A DNA stretch of 44,855 nt from an uncultured Bacteroides sp. (GCF_910578895.1 NZ_CAJTSC010000004.1:11481-56335), one strand, 5' to 3'; positions 8,174-16,477 are shown, counted from the first letter of the stretch. The notes: generated by a model from the sequence alone, not told the origin. Translations and numbers: made by a program.

Positions 8174-8220
8174 GAAGACCTTGATAGTTAAGCAATTAGC
8201 TATCGAGGTTTTCTGTTTTT
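8174..8220 (+). terminator. terminator after tRNA-Gly (element-derived)
   Basis: GAAGACCTTGATAG (8174-8187) pairs with CTATCGAGGTTTTC (8200-8213) with two G-T wobbles, followed by TGTTTTT. Because it lies inside the element, integration gives the chromosomal tRNA unit a new terminator. Confidence 0.8.
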
Positions 8221-8263
8221 AGCAGGTTACGAAAAGTCTATTTTCGGGTGGTTTCAGAGGGTG

Positions 8264-8286
8264 CATGTAAACCAAGATGTAAACCG
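8264..8286. repeat. left-end GTAAACC direct repeats (putative integrase arm sites)
   Basis: ATGTAAACC occurs at 8265-8273 and 8277-8285, 12 bp apart. The same pair with the same spacing occurs inside the right end (21957-21979). This arrangement suits arm-type binding sites of a tyrosine integrase or its excisionase. Confidence 0.65.
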
Positions 8287-8296
8287 AAAATTCATT

Positions 8297-9511
8297 ATGA
8301 ATGCCTGTGTTTCAGTAGTTTGCTACAAATCTAAGACATTATCCAATGGTGAAAATCCATTGATGCTCCAAGTATCTAAAGGTGGAAAGCGTAAATATCA
8401 AAGTTTAGGCATATCCATTAATCCTAAATATTGGGACTTCACACGAAACAAGCCTAAACCAAACTGTCCTAACAAAGAATATATCCAAAAGATTATCTTG
8501 GATAAACAGCGAGAACTTCAACAGCGAATGTTAGAGTTGAATGTGGAACAAAAGGAATATACTACCACCACCTTACTCAATAATGAGAATACGAAGTTTG
8601 AACTGAAAACCGTTAGTGAGTTCTACCAAGAATTGATAGAGCAATACACCCGTGAGGACAAATGCGGCAACCGCCTTATCTATAAAAGTTCTTTCAATTC
8701 ACTCAAAGTATTCACTAAAGGCAAGCTGGATATACCTTTCAGCGATATAGACACTTCTTGGCTTACCAAGTATGAGAAATGGCTGCGTTCCAAAGGAAAC
8801 AAAGAAACTACTATAAGCCTCATGTTCCGCACGCTCCGAAGTACATACAATAAAGCTATTAAAGCCAAGTGCGCCCGAAAGTCTGATTATCCGTTTGATG
8901 AATACAAGATTAACAAGTTCGATACCACTACTCAAAAGAGAGCGATTGCCAAAACAGACGTACTGAAATTCACGGAAGAAGTGCAGCCTGCTGGAAAACA
9001 ACCATACATGGAGTTGAGCAAAGACATATTCGTATTCAGTTATCTGTGCGGTGGAATCAATTTCACGGACATAGCTAATCTGACAAACGAGAATATTCAA
9101 AATGGCAGATTGCACTATATCCGTCAAAAGACAAAAAAGCCAATCAAGATAGGAATACCGCAGGATGCCATGTGGATAATCGAGAAATATTCAAAAGAGA
9201 GTAAAGGCTATCTGTTCCCGATTTTGGATAGCAAGATACACAAGACCGCCCTACAAAAACAGAACAGAATACATAAGATATTGGGAAAGGTCAATAAGAA
9301 TCTAAAACTACTTGCCTCACAGCTTGGAGTTGAAGCCAATATGACAACCTATGTCGCGAGGCACTCATTCGCAAGTGTCCTTAAAAAATCGGGGGTAAAC
9401 ATCGCATTGATAAGTGAAGCACTGGGACATTCAGACTTAGCCACTACCCAAATATACTTGGATAGTTTCGATAACGAGCAAGTGGATGAAGCAATGAAGA
9501 ACCTACTATAA
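8297..9511 (+). CDS. tyrosine integrase of the element
   Basis: This is a 404-residue protein from the ATG at 8297, preferred over a GTG at 8261 that would put coding sequence over the arm-site repeats. The N-terminal arm-binding domain is typical of Bacteroidetes integrases (LMLQVSKGGKRKYQSLGISINPKYWDF), followed by a core-binding SAM-like domain (about 110-200) and the catalytic domain. Catalytic-box residues visible are ARHSFASVL, then GHSDLATTQIYLDSF with the nucleophile Tyr. The usual first catalytic Arg region reads CGGINFTDI, so Arg I is absent or displaced; my recollection is that relatives in this phylum also vary here. Position beside attL identifies it as the integrase/excision recombinase of this element. 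Confidence 0.93.
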   Translation: MNACVSVVCYKSKTLSNGENPLMLQVSKGGKRKYQSLGISINPKYWDFTRNKPKPNCPNKEYIQKIILDKQRELQQRMLELNVEQKEYTTTTLLNNENTKFELKTVSEFYQELIEQYTREDKCGNRLIYKSSFNSLKVFTKGKLDIPFSDIDTSWLTKYEKWLRSKGNKETTISLMFRTLRSTYNKAIKAKCARKSDYPFDEYKINKFDTTTQKRAIAKTDVLKFTEEVQPAGKQPYMELSKDIFVFSYLCGGINFTDIANLTNENIQNGRLHYIRQKTKKPIKIGIPQDAMWIIEKYSKESKGYLFPILDSKIHKTALQKQNRIHKILGKVNKNLKLLASQLGVEANMTTYVARHSFASVLKKSGVNIALISEALGHSDLATTQIYLDSFDNEQVDEAMKNLL

Positions 9512-9520
9512 CGAAAAAGA

Positions 9521-9560
9521 AGTCTGTAATCCACTAAAGATTGCAGACTTTTCTTTTATT
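9521..9560 (+). terminator. terminator after the integrase gene
   Basis: AGTCTGTAATC (9521-9531) pairs with GATTGCAGACT (9539-9549), with one G-T wobble and a 7-nt loop, followed by TTTCTTTTATTTT. Confidence 0.8.
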
Positions 9561-9576
9561 TTGCAGTATAACTAAT

Positions 9577-10590
9577 ATGAATGTACTTATGTATCAGATA
9601 GAAGAACTGCCCGATTTAAAAGCGTCTTGGCATGAAAGCTACAAATGTCTAAATGAACCGCTATTAGAATATGTATGGGAAGTAGCCAATCACTTCCTGC
9701 CCGATTATGCGGAAACAGATACGGGAATGATACCCGTAGAATCTTCCGCACCTGCCATATTCGCCAACAGATATGCGGAAAGAAACTTGTCCGTTGAAGA
9801 AAGGTACGAGAGAACACAAGAAATGAAAACTTTCAAAGGAACTTTGGAAGAATACAAGAAACGAGAATACAGAAAGCTGGATGATTCTTTCAAAGAGAAG
9901 TTTCTAACTAATGAAGATTTACAGAATACCATTGAAGCGTATAAGTTGGATGTTAGCAAATTTTGGTATCTACTTCTGTTCGTATATGACTTTATAGAGG
10001 ATATTGGCACAAACGCACCTGCATTGAACAAGTCCGTATTGGAAGACTTTAGTTATTTTCATGCCAATCTGTTGGAGGCTACAAGTATCACCTTAAAGAA
10101 GAACAACAAGAAAAGCTATGTTGTTGAAAGGGAGGACACAATCAGAATCATTCAAGCAGCCTTGCAGCATTTTACCAATACATATAGCAATATTATACAT
10201 AGCGAACAAGACAGAGAAACTATGATTAAACAATTAAAGGACATAGGGCTGGAGGGCTTTATCAGAAATGACTTATCGTCAAAAATCAGCTTTACAGACA
10301 AGTTCAGTCTTGACATATCTTATAAGAAGTGGAAGTTTACGGATATGTTTCTGTTCTTTATTGAAAGAAGAAAGGCTACCACCATACCCAATAAAAAGGT
10401 AAAGGTATCTAAAGACAAGATGATGCTTGTTTCAAGGCTTATCTATACAGTTGGCTATGATGGCAAAAGATATAATGAAGAATACGATTCGGAGGGCAAC
10501 AAGAACAGAATGCTCTCCAATCTCCTTAGAAGATACAAGAATGAGAAATTCCCGTCCGTCATAGCTAATAACTACAACGCAGTTTCATAA
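9577..10590 (+). CDS. uncharacterised element protein, acidic/lysine-rich
   Basis: This 337-residue protein is unrecognised. I start it at the ATG at 9577 because an upstream TTG start would lie inside the integrase terminator. It is soluble (no signal or TM segment), helical and highly charged, with a basic C-terminal third (FIERRKATTIPNKKVKVSKDKMMLVSRLIYT and NRMLSNLLRRYKNEKFPS) that could bind nucleic acid. It follows the integrase and is closed by its own terminator. A role in excision control, like other genes next to Bacteroides integrases, is possible but unsupported by motif. Confidence 0.8.
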   Translation: MNVLMYQIEELPDLKASWHESYKCLNEPLLEYVWEVANHFLPDYAETDTGMIPVESSAPAIFANRYAERNLSVEERYERTQEMKTFKGTLEEYKKREYRKLDDSFKEKFLTNEDLQNTIEAYKLDVSKFWYLLLFVYDFIEDIGTNAPALNKSVLEDFSYFHANLLEATSITLKKNNKKSYVVEREDTIRIIQAALQHFTNTYSNIIHSEQDRETMIKQLKDIGLEGFIRNDLSSKISFTDKFSLDISYKKWKFTDMFLFFIERRKATTIPNKKVKVSKDKMMLVSRLIYTVGYDGKRYNEEYDSEGNKNRMLSNLLRRYKNEKFPSVIANNYNAVS

Positions 10591-10616
10591 ACAACATACA
10601 TAAAACCATAGCAGAA

Positions 10617-10659
10617 ATGCGTACTGAAAGGGATGTTCTTTTCGGTACGCATTTTTTTT
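10617..10659 (+). terminator. rho-independent terminator
   Basis: ATGCGTACTGAAA (10617-10629) pairs with the TTTTCGGTACGCAT arm ending at 10652, followed by seven further T residues. The stem starts about 27 bp after the stop of the preceding gene. Confidence 0.9.
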
Positions 10660-10711
10660 GCGTACTGAAACAGACACGTTTTCTACACACATGGGCATTA
10701 GCTAAAATGCT

Positions 10712-10741
10712 TTGTCACCCTTTATTTCTGCCCTAATTTTG
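10712..10741 (+). promoter_or_regulatory. promoter for the gene at 10837
   Basis: TTG at 10712-10714, a 19-bp spacer and TAATTTTG at 10734-10741 match the Bacteroidetes promoter consensus. Predicted start is near 10748, leaving an approximately 90-nt leader. Confidence 0.75.
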
Positions 10742-10836
10742 CAATGTCAAAAGGGAACAAATAAGCAAGTGCGCATAGCTTTAGTAGTGACCGATTGAAC
10801 TGATAATTAATGTGTAACACTTTAAAATTTAGATTT

Positions 10837-11388
10837 ATGAAATCAATAGATTTTGCTGTTAGTGAAAACATAGTAGAGAATACCAAAGTGAGTGCAACTT
10901 TCGTTCAAGAACTGCAAGAAGCATTCTCCATGTCTCCCACCCAAACAGATATGCGTTTCAAACAATCTTCAAAAGGTGAACTGATTATTTCTGTTACATT
11001 CGCTTACGATACTGGTATGAAACAACATCTTGAGGGTGCAGGAGATTCAGACCTTATTACTGCAATAAATTTCTGTATGGCAAAAATTACAAAGCTCTTG
11101 GATGATTATAAAGCGGAAGAACATGAGGTAGATACTGCCAAAGACGGCGAAAACTTGGTAATGGAACTGTTCAAACAGCATATAAATTCTCCCATATATG
11201 GGTATGTTGAAAAGGATTGGTATAACAATTATGGAGAGCGTTACCGTTGCGTGAGATTTTCTCCCACCCCAAAAGGAAATGTAAAGTTCTGTATGAAAGC
11301 AACGCTTGAAGTGAACAACCTTATCAGCGAAGCCTGCAAGCCCGAATCAACAAGGAGAGCCAAATTACAAGTTCCCAAACAGAATTAA
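10837..11388 (+). CDS. uncharacterised element protein
   Basis: This 183-residue protein is taken from the ATG at 10837 (MKSIDFAVSENIVENTKVS); an in-frame ATG 27 bp upstream is possible but falls in the AT-rich leader common to genes of this element. It is soluble with no signal peptide; the first 90 residues alternate strand and helix (GELIISVTFAYDTGMKQHLE), the C-terminal part is basic (TRRAKLQVPKQN). I do not recognise the family. It is a monocistronic unit: promoter 10712-10741 before it and a strong terminator 25 bp after. Confidence 0.8.
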   Translation: MKSIDFAVSENIVENTKVSATFVQELQEAFSMSPTQTDMRFKQSSKGELIISVTFAYDTGMKQHLEGAGDSDLITAINFCMAKITKLLDDYKAEEHEVDTAKDGENLVMELFKQHINSPIYGYVEKDWYNNYGERYRCVRFSPTPKGNVKFCMKATLEVNNLISEACKPESTRRAKLQVPKQN

Positions 11389-11410
11389 GTAGCCTAAACA
11401 ATCAGCTTTG

Positions 11411-11451
11411 AAGAAAGTCGAGGGAACAACCTCTCTCGACTTTCTTTTTTA
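11411..11451 (+). terminator. rho-independent terminator
   Basis: GAAAGTCGAG (11413-11422) pairs with CTCGACTTTC (11435-11444), followed by TTTTTT. It is a clear intrinsic terminator just 16 bp before the next gene, so that gene needs read-through or a promoter I do not see. Confidence 0.92.
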
Positions 11452-11466
11452 ATCGGAATAGAGAAA

Positions 11467-11898
11467 ATGAAACTGATACAGTTTGCCCAAACATATAACA
11501 ATGAAGCTGCACACAGACAAGTGAAGCTACTAATGAAACAACACAAGCAGCTTTATATCCAAGTGAACGGTGAAGCATGGATAAGCAGTCAAGGAGTAAC
11601 GGGTATAAGATACCAACTCAACGCACAAGGCTGGCAGTGGATTCTTAACTATCTGCAAACGGGAGATTATGAGGATTTTGGAGTATTCCCGTCCAAACTA
11701 CCCAAGCTATACAGCGAGTTCCAAGAGGATGTGGTAAAAGGACTGATAGAACAGAAATACAATATTGCAAGAATCCCTTTTCTACGGGAAACCGAAGCCT
11801 ATATAAAACTTAGGGGACTGTTCCGTTTCGGAAAACTCTTTTTCAGCATAAGGAGAAGCGATGAATTTATAGATTATCTAAACAGCAAAGGATTATGA
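11467..11898 (+). CDS. uncharacterised partner of the helicase-like protein
   Basis: This 143-residue soluble protein has no recognised domain. Its stop overlaps the start of the helicase-like gene by 4 bp (ATGA), so the two are translationally coupled and probably work together. It is aromatic-rich (YIQVNGEAWISSQG; GWQWILNYLQTGDYEDFG) and ends in a basic stretch (LRGLFRFGKLFFSIRRSDEFIDYL). The gene begins only 16 bp after a strong terminator with no consensus promoter between, which suggests attenuation or read-through. Confidence 0.78.
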   Translation: MKLIQFAQTYNNEAAHRQVKLLMKQHKQLYIQVNGEAWISSQGVTGIRYQLNAQGWQWILNYLQTGDYEDFGVFPSKLPKLYSEFQEDVVKGLIEQKYNIARIPFLRETEAYIKLRGLFRFGKLFFSIRRSDEFIDYLNSKGL

Positions 11899-13625
11899 TT
11901 ACTCTACATAAAGGTCAATACCTGTCTGACGTAATGGGTGAGATTCCGTCAAACTGCATACTTTCCAAAAGAATACCCGGCTGTGGTGCTACTACTTTGG
12001 AGCTTGAAACCGAAAGGAACTCCATTATCGTAGTTCCCAATGTACCCGTTATCAAAAGCAAGTGCGGCAAATACAGCAATCTGTTAGGCGTTTATGAAGA
12101 TGTCACAACAGATAAGATTCGCAATTATCTAACCAATAACAGACTGCATAAGATAATGACTACTCCCGAAAGTTTCGGTAAGGTGAAAAATGCTTGCAGC
12201 GATATTGACATTTATAATCATTTCTTCCTGCTGATGGATGAATGCCACCAATTAATTAAGGATGTGGATTACAGAACGGACATAGTGCTGCCCATGAATG
12301 ACTTTTTCCGTTTTAAAAGCAAGGCTCTTGTTTCCGCCACTCCTATCGGATTCAGTGACCCAAGATTTAAGGAGTTTGAAACAGTGGAAGTAAGTGCCGA
12401 TTATGATTACAGACAAGAAATTGCGGTTACACATACTTATAATATACACAAGGCAATAAGTGAATATTTAGGCAATCACACAGAGGGAACAGTCTGTTTT
12501 TTCGTCAATTCTGTGGTAATGATTTACTCCATAATGAAACAATTTAACATATTGGAAGATTCAGCCGTTTACTGTGCGCCAAAAAGCCGTTTGAAACTGA
12601 AAAATGAATACTCCTTTGATAATGCTTATAGTGATTGGAGCGCAGAAACCATGAAGAAATACAACTTCTTCACTGGCAGATTCTTTACGGCATTCGACTT
12701 GGATTTGCCTTATCAGCCCGATTTGGTAATGGTTACAGACCCTTATAATTCCGAATACACCATGCTTGACATAGATACGGACTGCATACAGATTTGCGGA
12801 AGATTCCGTAACGGCATAAAATCGGCAACACATATCTATCGGGTGAATCCCGAAATCATAACCAAAGACAGGGAACAGATAGAATGGGAAATTTCGGCAC
12901 ATGAATTTGCCTATAACACGATACAAACCTTATACAAAAGTGCGGATAACAGAGAAAGCAGATTCGCTTTCGGTGCAGTTCTTGAAACCATGCCGTTCCG
13001 TAAATTCCTATATTCGGACTTTACAAAGAACTGGTTTGCCATAGACAATGAGATTAATTCCGTATTGGTGAACAACAGATACCAATCAAGACAAAAAATA
13101 ATGAATTGGTACAATGATTGTCATTTCTTCAATCCCACATTTGAGAATTGCGAATATAATGAGAATGACGAGAAATTAAAGATTATCAAGGCTGCACGCT
13201 CGGTAAAGGACAAGCGCAGAAAAATGGTACAGCAACTTGGTGAAATGGAAACTCCCTATTCAGAATATGCCTTAGACTATATCAATGATATACGGAAGAT
13301 TGACCCGTTCATTGTAGAAGCGTTTGAGACTTTGGGCAAAGAGAGGATAGAAGAACTTAACTATTCCAAAAAGAAAATCAAAGAAGAAATGATTCTGACA
13401 CAACGTAAGGGGAATAAAGTTATCAGACTGGTTAAGAATATATTCAAGGTTGGTAACAGATATTCCAATGAGAAAATAGTTAATGAATTAACGAGAATAT
13501 ATGAGAGATTGAACATACACCCCGAAGAAAATATAGAACCGAAACTTATCGGTCTCTATTATCAAGCAAATCCATTTAAATCGGGTAATATAAGAGGCTA
13601 TCAATTAAATTCGGAATTAGTTTAG
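11895..13625 (+). CDS. superfamily-2 helicase-like NTPase with lysine-less Walker A
   Basis: This 576-residue protein has the order of SF2 helicase motifs: a P-loop-like PGCGATT at residues 28-34, motif II DECH at about 115-118 (LLMDECHQLI), motif III SAT at about 147 (ALVSATPIGF) and motif VI QICGRFRNG at about 299-307. The P-loop Lys of GxGKT is replaced by Ala, while DECH, SAT and the arginine finger motif remain. The C-terminal 250 residues are charged and unassigned, with lysine-rich helices around 440-500. It is coupled by a 4-bp overlap to the 143-residue gene upstream. It may act on DNA or RNA as part of element replication or defence; whether it hydrolyses NTP is uncertain. Confidence 0.82.
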   Translation: MITLHKGQYLSDVMGEIPSNCILSKRIPGCGATTLELETERNSIIVVPNVPVIKSKCGKYSNLLGVYEDVTTDKIRNYLTNNRLHKIMTTPESFGKVKNACSDIDIYNHFFLLMDECHQLIKDVDYRTDIVLPMNDFFRFKSKALVSATPIGFSDPRFKEFETVEVSADYDYRQEIAVTHTYNIHKAISEYLGNHTEGTVCFFVNSVVMIYSIMKQFNILEDSAVYCAPKSRLKLKNEYSFDNAYSDWSAETMKKYNFFTGRFFTAFDLDLPYQPDLVMVTDPYNSEYTMLDIDTDCIQICGRFRNGIKSATHIYRVNPEIITKDREQIEWEISAHEFAYNTIQTLYKSADNRESRFAFGAVLETMPFRKFLYSDFTKNWFAIDNEINSVLVNNRYQSRQKIMNWYNDCHFFNPTFENCEYNENDEKLKIIKAARSVKDKRRKMVQQLGEMETPYSEYALDYINDIRKIDPFIVEAFETLGKERIEELNYSKKKIKEEMILTQRKGNKVIRLVKNIFKVGNRYSNEKIVNELTRIYERLNIHPEENIEPKLIGLYYQANPFKSGNIRGYQLNSELV

Positions 13626-14111
13626 CTAAATGGGACAAAATCTCATTTTCTTGCCTTTCTATACCCGATACAGAAATTAAGTAAAATGTCCCTATCAACC
13701 TTAATAACTAATGAAACAGAGTAATTTTCGTACTAACTAATAATATACAATCGCAGGAAATTCTTGCGGCTTTTATTTTTGGCACAGAACCACAGCCCCA
13801 CATTTTCCCCGATTCCGATTTTCCGAATATTTCCACGTTAGGAAGAGTTATATAGTACCTACTTTATAATATGCCACATATACCTAATACCATTAAAAAG
13901 ACTACCTTATTAAAGAATCACCTATATTCAGTTTGGCTGAAAGTCAAGAGAGCAAATATTATAAGGTACTTTATACAGAAAGCCCCCTCCCCATTCAGTC
14001 AGTAAGCTAAAATATATAAGAGTGTCTGCCTTGCGTGCCCACAACCTCCAATAGTCCCCCCTCTGTACATTGATATAAAAAGAATTATTAATCATTTAAA
14101 CTTTTATCAAT
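13626..14111. other. non-coding gap with inverted repeats
   Basis: 486 bp with no credible gene. Besides the terminator, an imperfect inverted repeat of about 20 bp (arms 13850-13872 and 13956-13976, sharing AGTACCT...TTATAATAT) encloses about 83 bp. Inside it is a small TTCA/TGAA hairpin. The last 60 bp are the AT-rich leader of the DUF3871 gene (TTAATCATTTAAA), a style repeated before 16478. Confidence 0.6.
13752..13779 (+). terminator. terminator downstream of the helicase-like gene
   Basis: CGCAGG (13752-13757) pairs with TCTTGCG (stem 13763-13768, one G-T pair), followed by GCTTTTATTTTT. A weaker hairpin GGGACA/TGTCCC spans 13629-13695 closer to the stop. Confidence 0.6.
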
Positions 14112-15128
14112 ATGAGAAATTTAGCTATCATGCCAACAGAGAACAGAGAGAGAATGAATTTAGGTGAGTTTGCAGAAGAAGCAACCATTATTGAAGAAAC
14201 TGCAATATCTAACAAGTCTTTACATTTCATAGAGGCAAACACACAAGAAGTTTCTTTAAGTCACTTGAAAAATGACTGCATTACTCCAGTGTTTGCCAAA
14301 GACAATGAGCTTACAGTAAACCATGCTACATTTATTGAAACTGTTTGGGAAGCTGCAAACTCCTACTACAATGGTGAGGCTATTGGAACGCCCGATATTC
14401 GTGTTAGTCATGTGATTAAGGGTCGTATTCCCGAAGCTATCCACAAACCTGCTAATCAGTTGTTAGAATCAGACAAAACTATCTATTATGAAAGGGCAGC
14501 TTTCAGTATTGACATTCCTACAATCTATGAAACGGTTGAGGGTAACAAGTTGAACCTTTCAATAGTGGGGGTTAGAGCCTATAACCAAATGAATCTGTAT
14601 TCAAAGAAAGTTCCAGAGTTGTTTAGGTTGGCAATAGGCTTTAAGAACCAAGTATGTTGCAATATGTGCATCTTTACAGACGGTTACAAGGATGATTTAA
14701 GAGTGAGCAATACAAGTGAACTTTACCGTTCTGCTTTGGAACTGTTCAACAACTACAATCCTGCCAAACATCTGCATTTGATGCAACAGTTGGGCAATAC
14801 ATCAATGAGTGAACACCAATTTGCACAAATATTGGGCAAAATGAGACTTTATCAGTGTTTGCCCAATGGCTACCAAAAGAGACTGCCAAGAATGTTGCTT
14901 ACTGATACACAGATTAACAGTGTTGCAAAAGCCTACATTAATGATGAGAACTTTGGCAGCTTTGGAAATGACTTGAATATGTGGAAGTTCTACAATTTGC
15001 TCACTGGAGCAAATAAAAGTTCATATATTGATAGTTTCTTAGACCGCTCTTTGAATGCTACTGAAATGGCAGTTGGAATTAATGCAGCCTTGCATGGGGA
15101 TGAGCATTACAAATGGTTTATTGACTAA
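14112..15128 (+). CDS. DUF3871 family protein
   Basis: This 338-residue soluble protein has the full pattern I associate with DUF3871: SLHFIEANTQEVSLSHLKNDCITPVFAKDNE near the N-terminus, IRVSHVIKGRIPEAIHKPA in the middle, and WKFYNLLTGANKSSYIDSFLDR near the C-terminus. The family is common in Bacteroides mobile elements and resembles phage/plasmid accessory proteins of unknown biochemical role. Length is normal. It stands alone, ending in a terminator 10 bp downstream. Confidence 0.88.
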   Translation: MRNLAIMPTENRERMNLGEFAEEATIIEETAISNKSLHFIEANTQEVSLSHLKNDCITPVFAKDNELTVNHATFIETVWEAANSYYNGEAIGTPDIRVSHVIKGRIPEAIHKPANQLLESDKTIYYERAAFSIDIPTIYETVEGNKLNLSIVGVRAYNQMNLYSKKVPELFRLAIGFKNQVCCNMCIFTDGYKDDLRVSNTSELYRSALELFNNYNPAKHLHLMQQLGNTSMSEHQFAQILGKMRLYQCLPNGYQKRLPRMLLTDTQINSVAKAYINDENFGSFGNDLNMWKFYNLLTGANKSSYIDSFLDRSLNATEMAVGINAALHGDEHYKWFID

Positions 15129-15133
15129 CTAAT

Positions 15134-15170
15134 AAGGGGACATCTATTTATTAGGTGTCCTTTCTTTTTT
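15134..15170 (+). terminator. terminator after DUF3871
   Basis: GGACATC (15138-15144) pairs with GGTGTCC (15154-15160) with a T-G wobble, followed by TTTCTTTTTT. Confidence 0.8.
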
Positions 15171-15192
15171 ATTCACTTAAAAATACTACAAA

Positions 15193-15318
15193 ATGGAAGA
15201 TAATGGAAAATTGATTTTATGGGGCACATTGGTAGTTATACTACTGATAATAATTGGTATCATTAATCCCTTTTTGCTGATACTAATTATCACTATCTTT
15301 ACTTATCTGCAATCTTAG
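15193..15318 (+). CDS. 41-residue hydrophobic membrane peptide
   Basis: The frame from the ATG at 15193 encodes a short polar start (MEDNGK) followed by an almost continuous hydrophobic stretch that forms one long or two short transmembrane segments with a central NP turn (IGIINPFLLILI), ending FTYLQS. It sits alone between the DUF3871 terminator and the second recombinase. The clean helix composition argues for a real small protein, but no promoter or strong ribosome site is visible. It resembles holin-like or toxin-like small membrane peptides only in size. Confidence 0.5.
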   Translation: MEDNGKLILWGTLVVILLIIIGIINPFLLILIITIFTYLQS

Positions 15319-15330
15319 TTACACTTTTCA

Positions 15331-15398
15331 ATAGAAGTGAAAGTGATTTGAGAATCAAGCTATTACAAAATGGTTCCCGAATTTACTTTCACTTTTAT
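15331..15398. repeat. 14-bp inverted repeat upstream of the second recombinase
   Basis: ATAGAAGTGAAAGT (15331-15344) is inverted as ACTTTCACTTTTAT (15385-15398), with one G-T mismatch and 40 bp between. No T-run follows, so it is not an ordinary terminator. It could be a recombinase or regulator binding site. Confidence 0.6.
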
Positions 15399-15424
15399 AG
15401 TTGAACCTACAAAATTGAAACAAC

Positions 15425-16018
15425 ATGAGTTTGAAGAACAGCTATACAACAAGTGACTGCCTACAATGGGACAGTGCCACAAACTTGGTAAGAAAGTTAT
15501 ATAGGGATAAGAATTATAAAATAAGCCTGCTTGTTGGGTGTGGCATATTTTTTGGTCTCCGTATTAGTGACCTATTACAACTTACTTGGGAAATGCTTTT
15601 GAGTAAGGATGCAAAGTTTACCATTACTGAAAAGAAAACAAGCAAACGTAGGGAAGTGAGAATTAATAAGGAGTTCCAAAAGCATATCAAAGACTGTTAT
15701 ACTGCTTTGGATATTCAGAACTTGAATGAGTTCTGTTTTTTATCGGGAAAAGGCAAGAACAAGGTCTATTCTATCCAATGGATAAACATTGTACTTAAAG
15801 AACTGAAAAGCAAGTACAATTTAAAGATAGACCATTTTTCTACCCATTCACTTAGAAAGACTTTTGGCAGGAAAGTATTTGAATCCTCTGAAAATGCTGA
15901 ATTGGCTTTAGTTAAGCTGATGGAACTATTTAATCATTCAAGTGTAACTATTACTAAGAGATACTTAGGACTTAGACAAGAAGAACTGTTAAATACTTAT
16001 GACTGTTTGAGTTTCTAA
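15425..16018 (+). CDS. catalytic-domain-only tyrosine recombinase
   Basis: This 197-residue protein consists only of a tyrosine recombinase catalytic domain. All key residues are present: Arg in GLRISDLL (about 46), Lys in the TEKKTSKRR beta-hairpin (about 70), His-x-x-Arg in HSLRK (141-144), His in FNHSS (171) and the nucleophile Tyr in KRYLG (180). There is no arm-binding or core-binding domain, as in FimB/FimE-type invertases of about 200 residues. It is unlikely to be the element's integrase, which is at 8297. An inversion or resolution role is possible; a short inverted repeat lies just upstream. Confidence 0.85.
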   Translation: MSLKNSYTTSDCLQWDSATNLVRKLYRDKNYKISLLVGCGIFFGLRISDLLQLTWEMLLSKDAKFTITEKKTSKRREVRINKEFQKHIKDCYTALDIQNLNEFCFLSGKGKNKVYSIQWINIVLKELKSKYNLKIDHFSTHSLRKTFGRKVFESSENAELALVKLMELFNHSSVTITKRYLGLRQEELLNTYDCLSF

Positions 16019-16033
16019 CTAATTGCTTAGAAA

Positions 16034-16317
16034 GGGACAAAGTTTGAAATTTCTGTTGTATCATACCATTTTCAGAAATAGAGAATTTTGTCCCATTTTC
16101 TAATATACAGTAACTTTCAAAAACTGCAATGTAAGAGAAACAGCAAATAATGGATATATATAAATCTGATAGGGCATAGTTCCAAGCCAAACAGATGGCG
16201 ATAACGTAATTAGTTCCGCATTGGTGCAAGCGTAAGAAAATTATCTTTTTAAAAAGGCATAATACGGCTTGTAGTTTATGGTATGTGTGATTTTTTGGGA
16301 AATACCTATATGCCGTA
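16034..16317. other. structured non-coding region
   Basis: The 16019-16477 gap has no gene. A hairpin at 16034-16094 (GGGACAAA with TTTGTCCC, then an inner ATTTCTG/CAGAAAT stem) probably ends the recombinase transcript. A second nested hairpin at 16263-16317 is closed by TACGGC/GCCGTA with inner GGTAT/ATACC. Both lie upstream of the next promoter. Confidence 0.55.
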
Positions 16318-16395
16318 CCAATCTATTGATTACTATGCCATAGAATAATTTATGAATTATGCAAATACCCACAAAGCATTGAAATACAGTCTATT

Positions 16396-16425
16396 TTGAT
16401 AATCCGAATTAAACACATAGCTTTG
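16396..16425 (+). promoter_or_regulatory. promoter for the gene at 16478
   Basis: TTG at 16396-16398, a 19-bp spacer and TAGCTTTG at 16418-16425 match the Bacteroidetes consensus; the start would be near 16432. Confidence 0.75.
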
Positions 16426-16477
16426 CAGTGTTCGTTTACAAAATCCCATTTATTTAATCATTTAAAATTTATCAGCT

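Noticed and set aside
8261..8296. GTG start extending the integrase
   Set aside because: It would place coding sequence over the GTAAACC repeats that recur at the other element end; the ATG at 8297 gives the usual N-terminus of this integrase family.
9577..10590. RteC-type excision regulator
   Set aside because: Position beside an integrase suggested it, but the sequence does not resemble RteC as I recall it.
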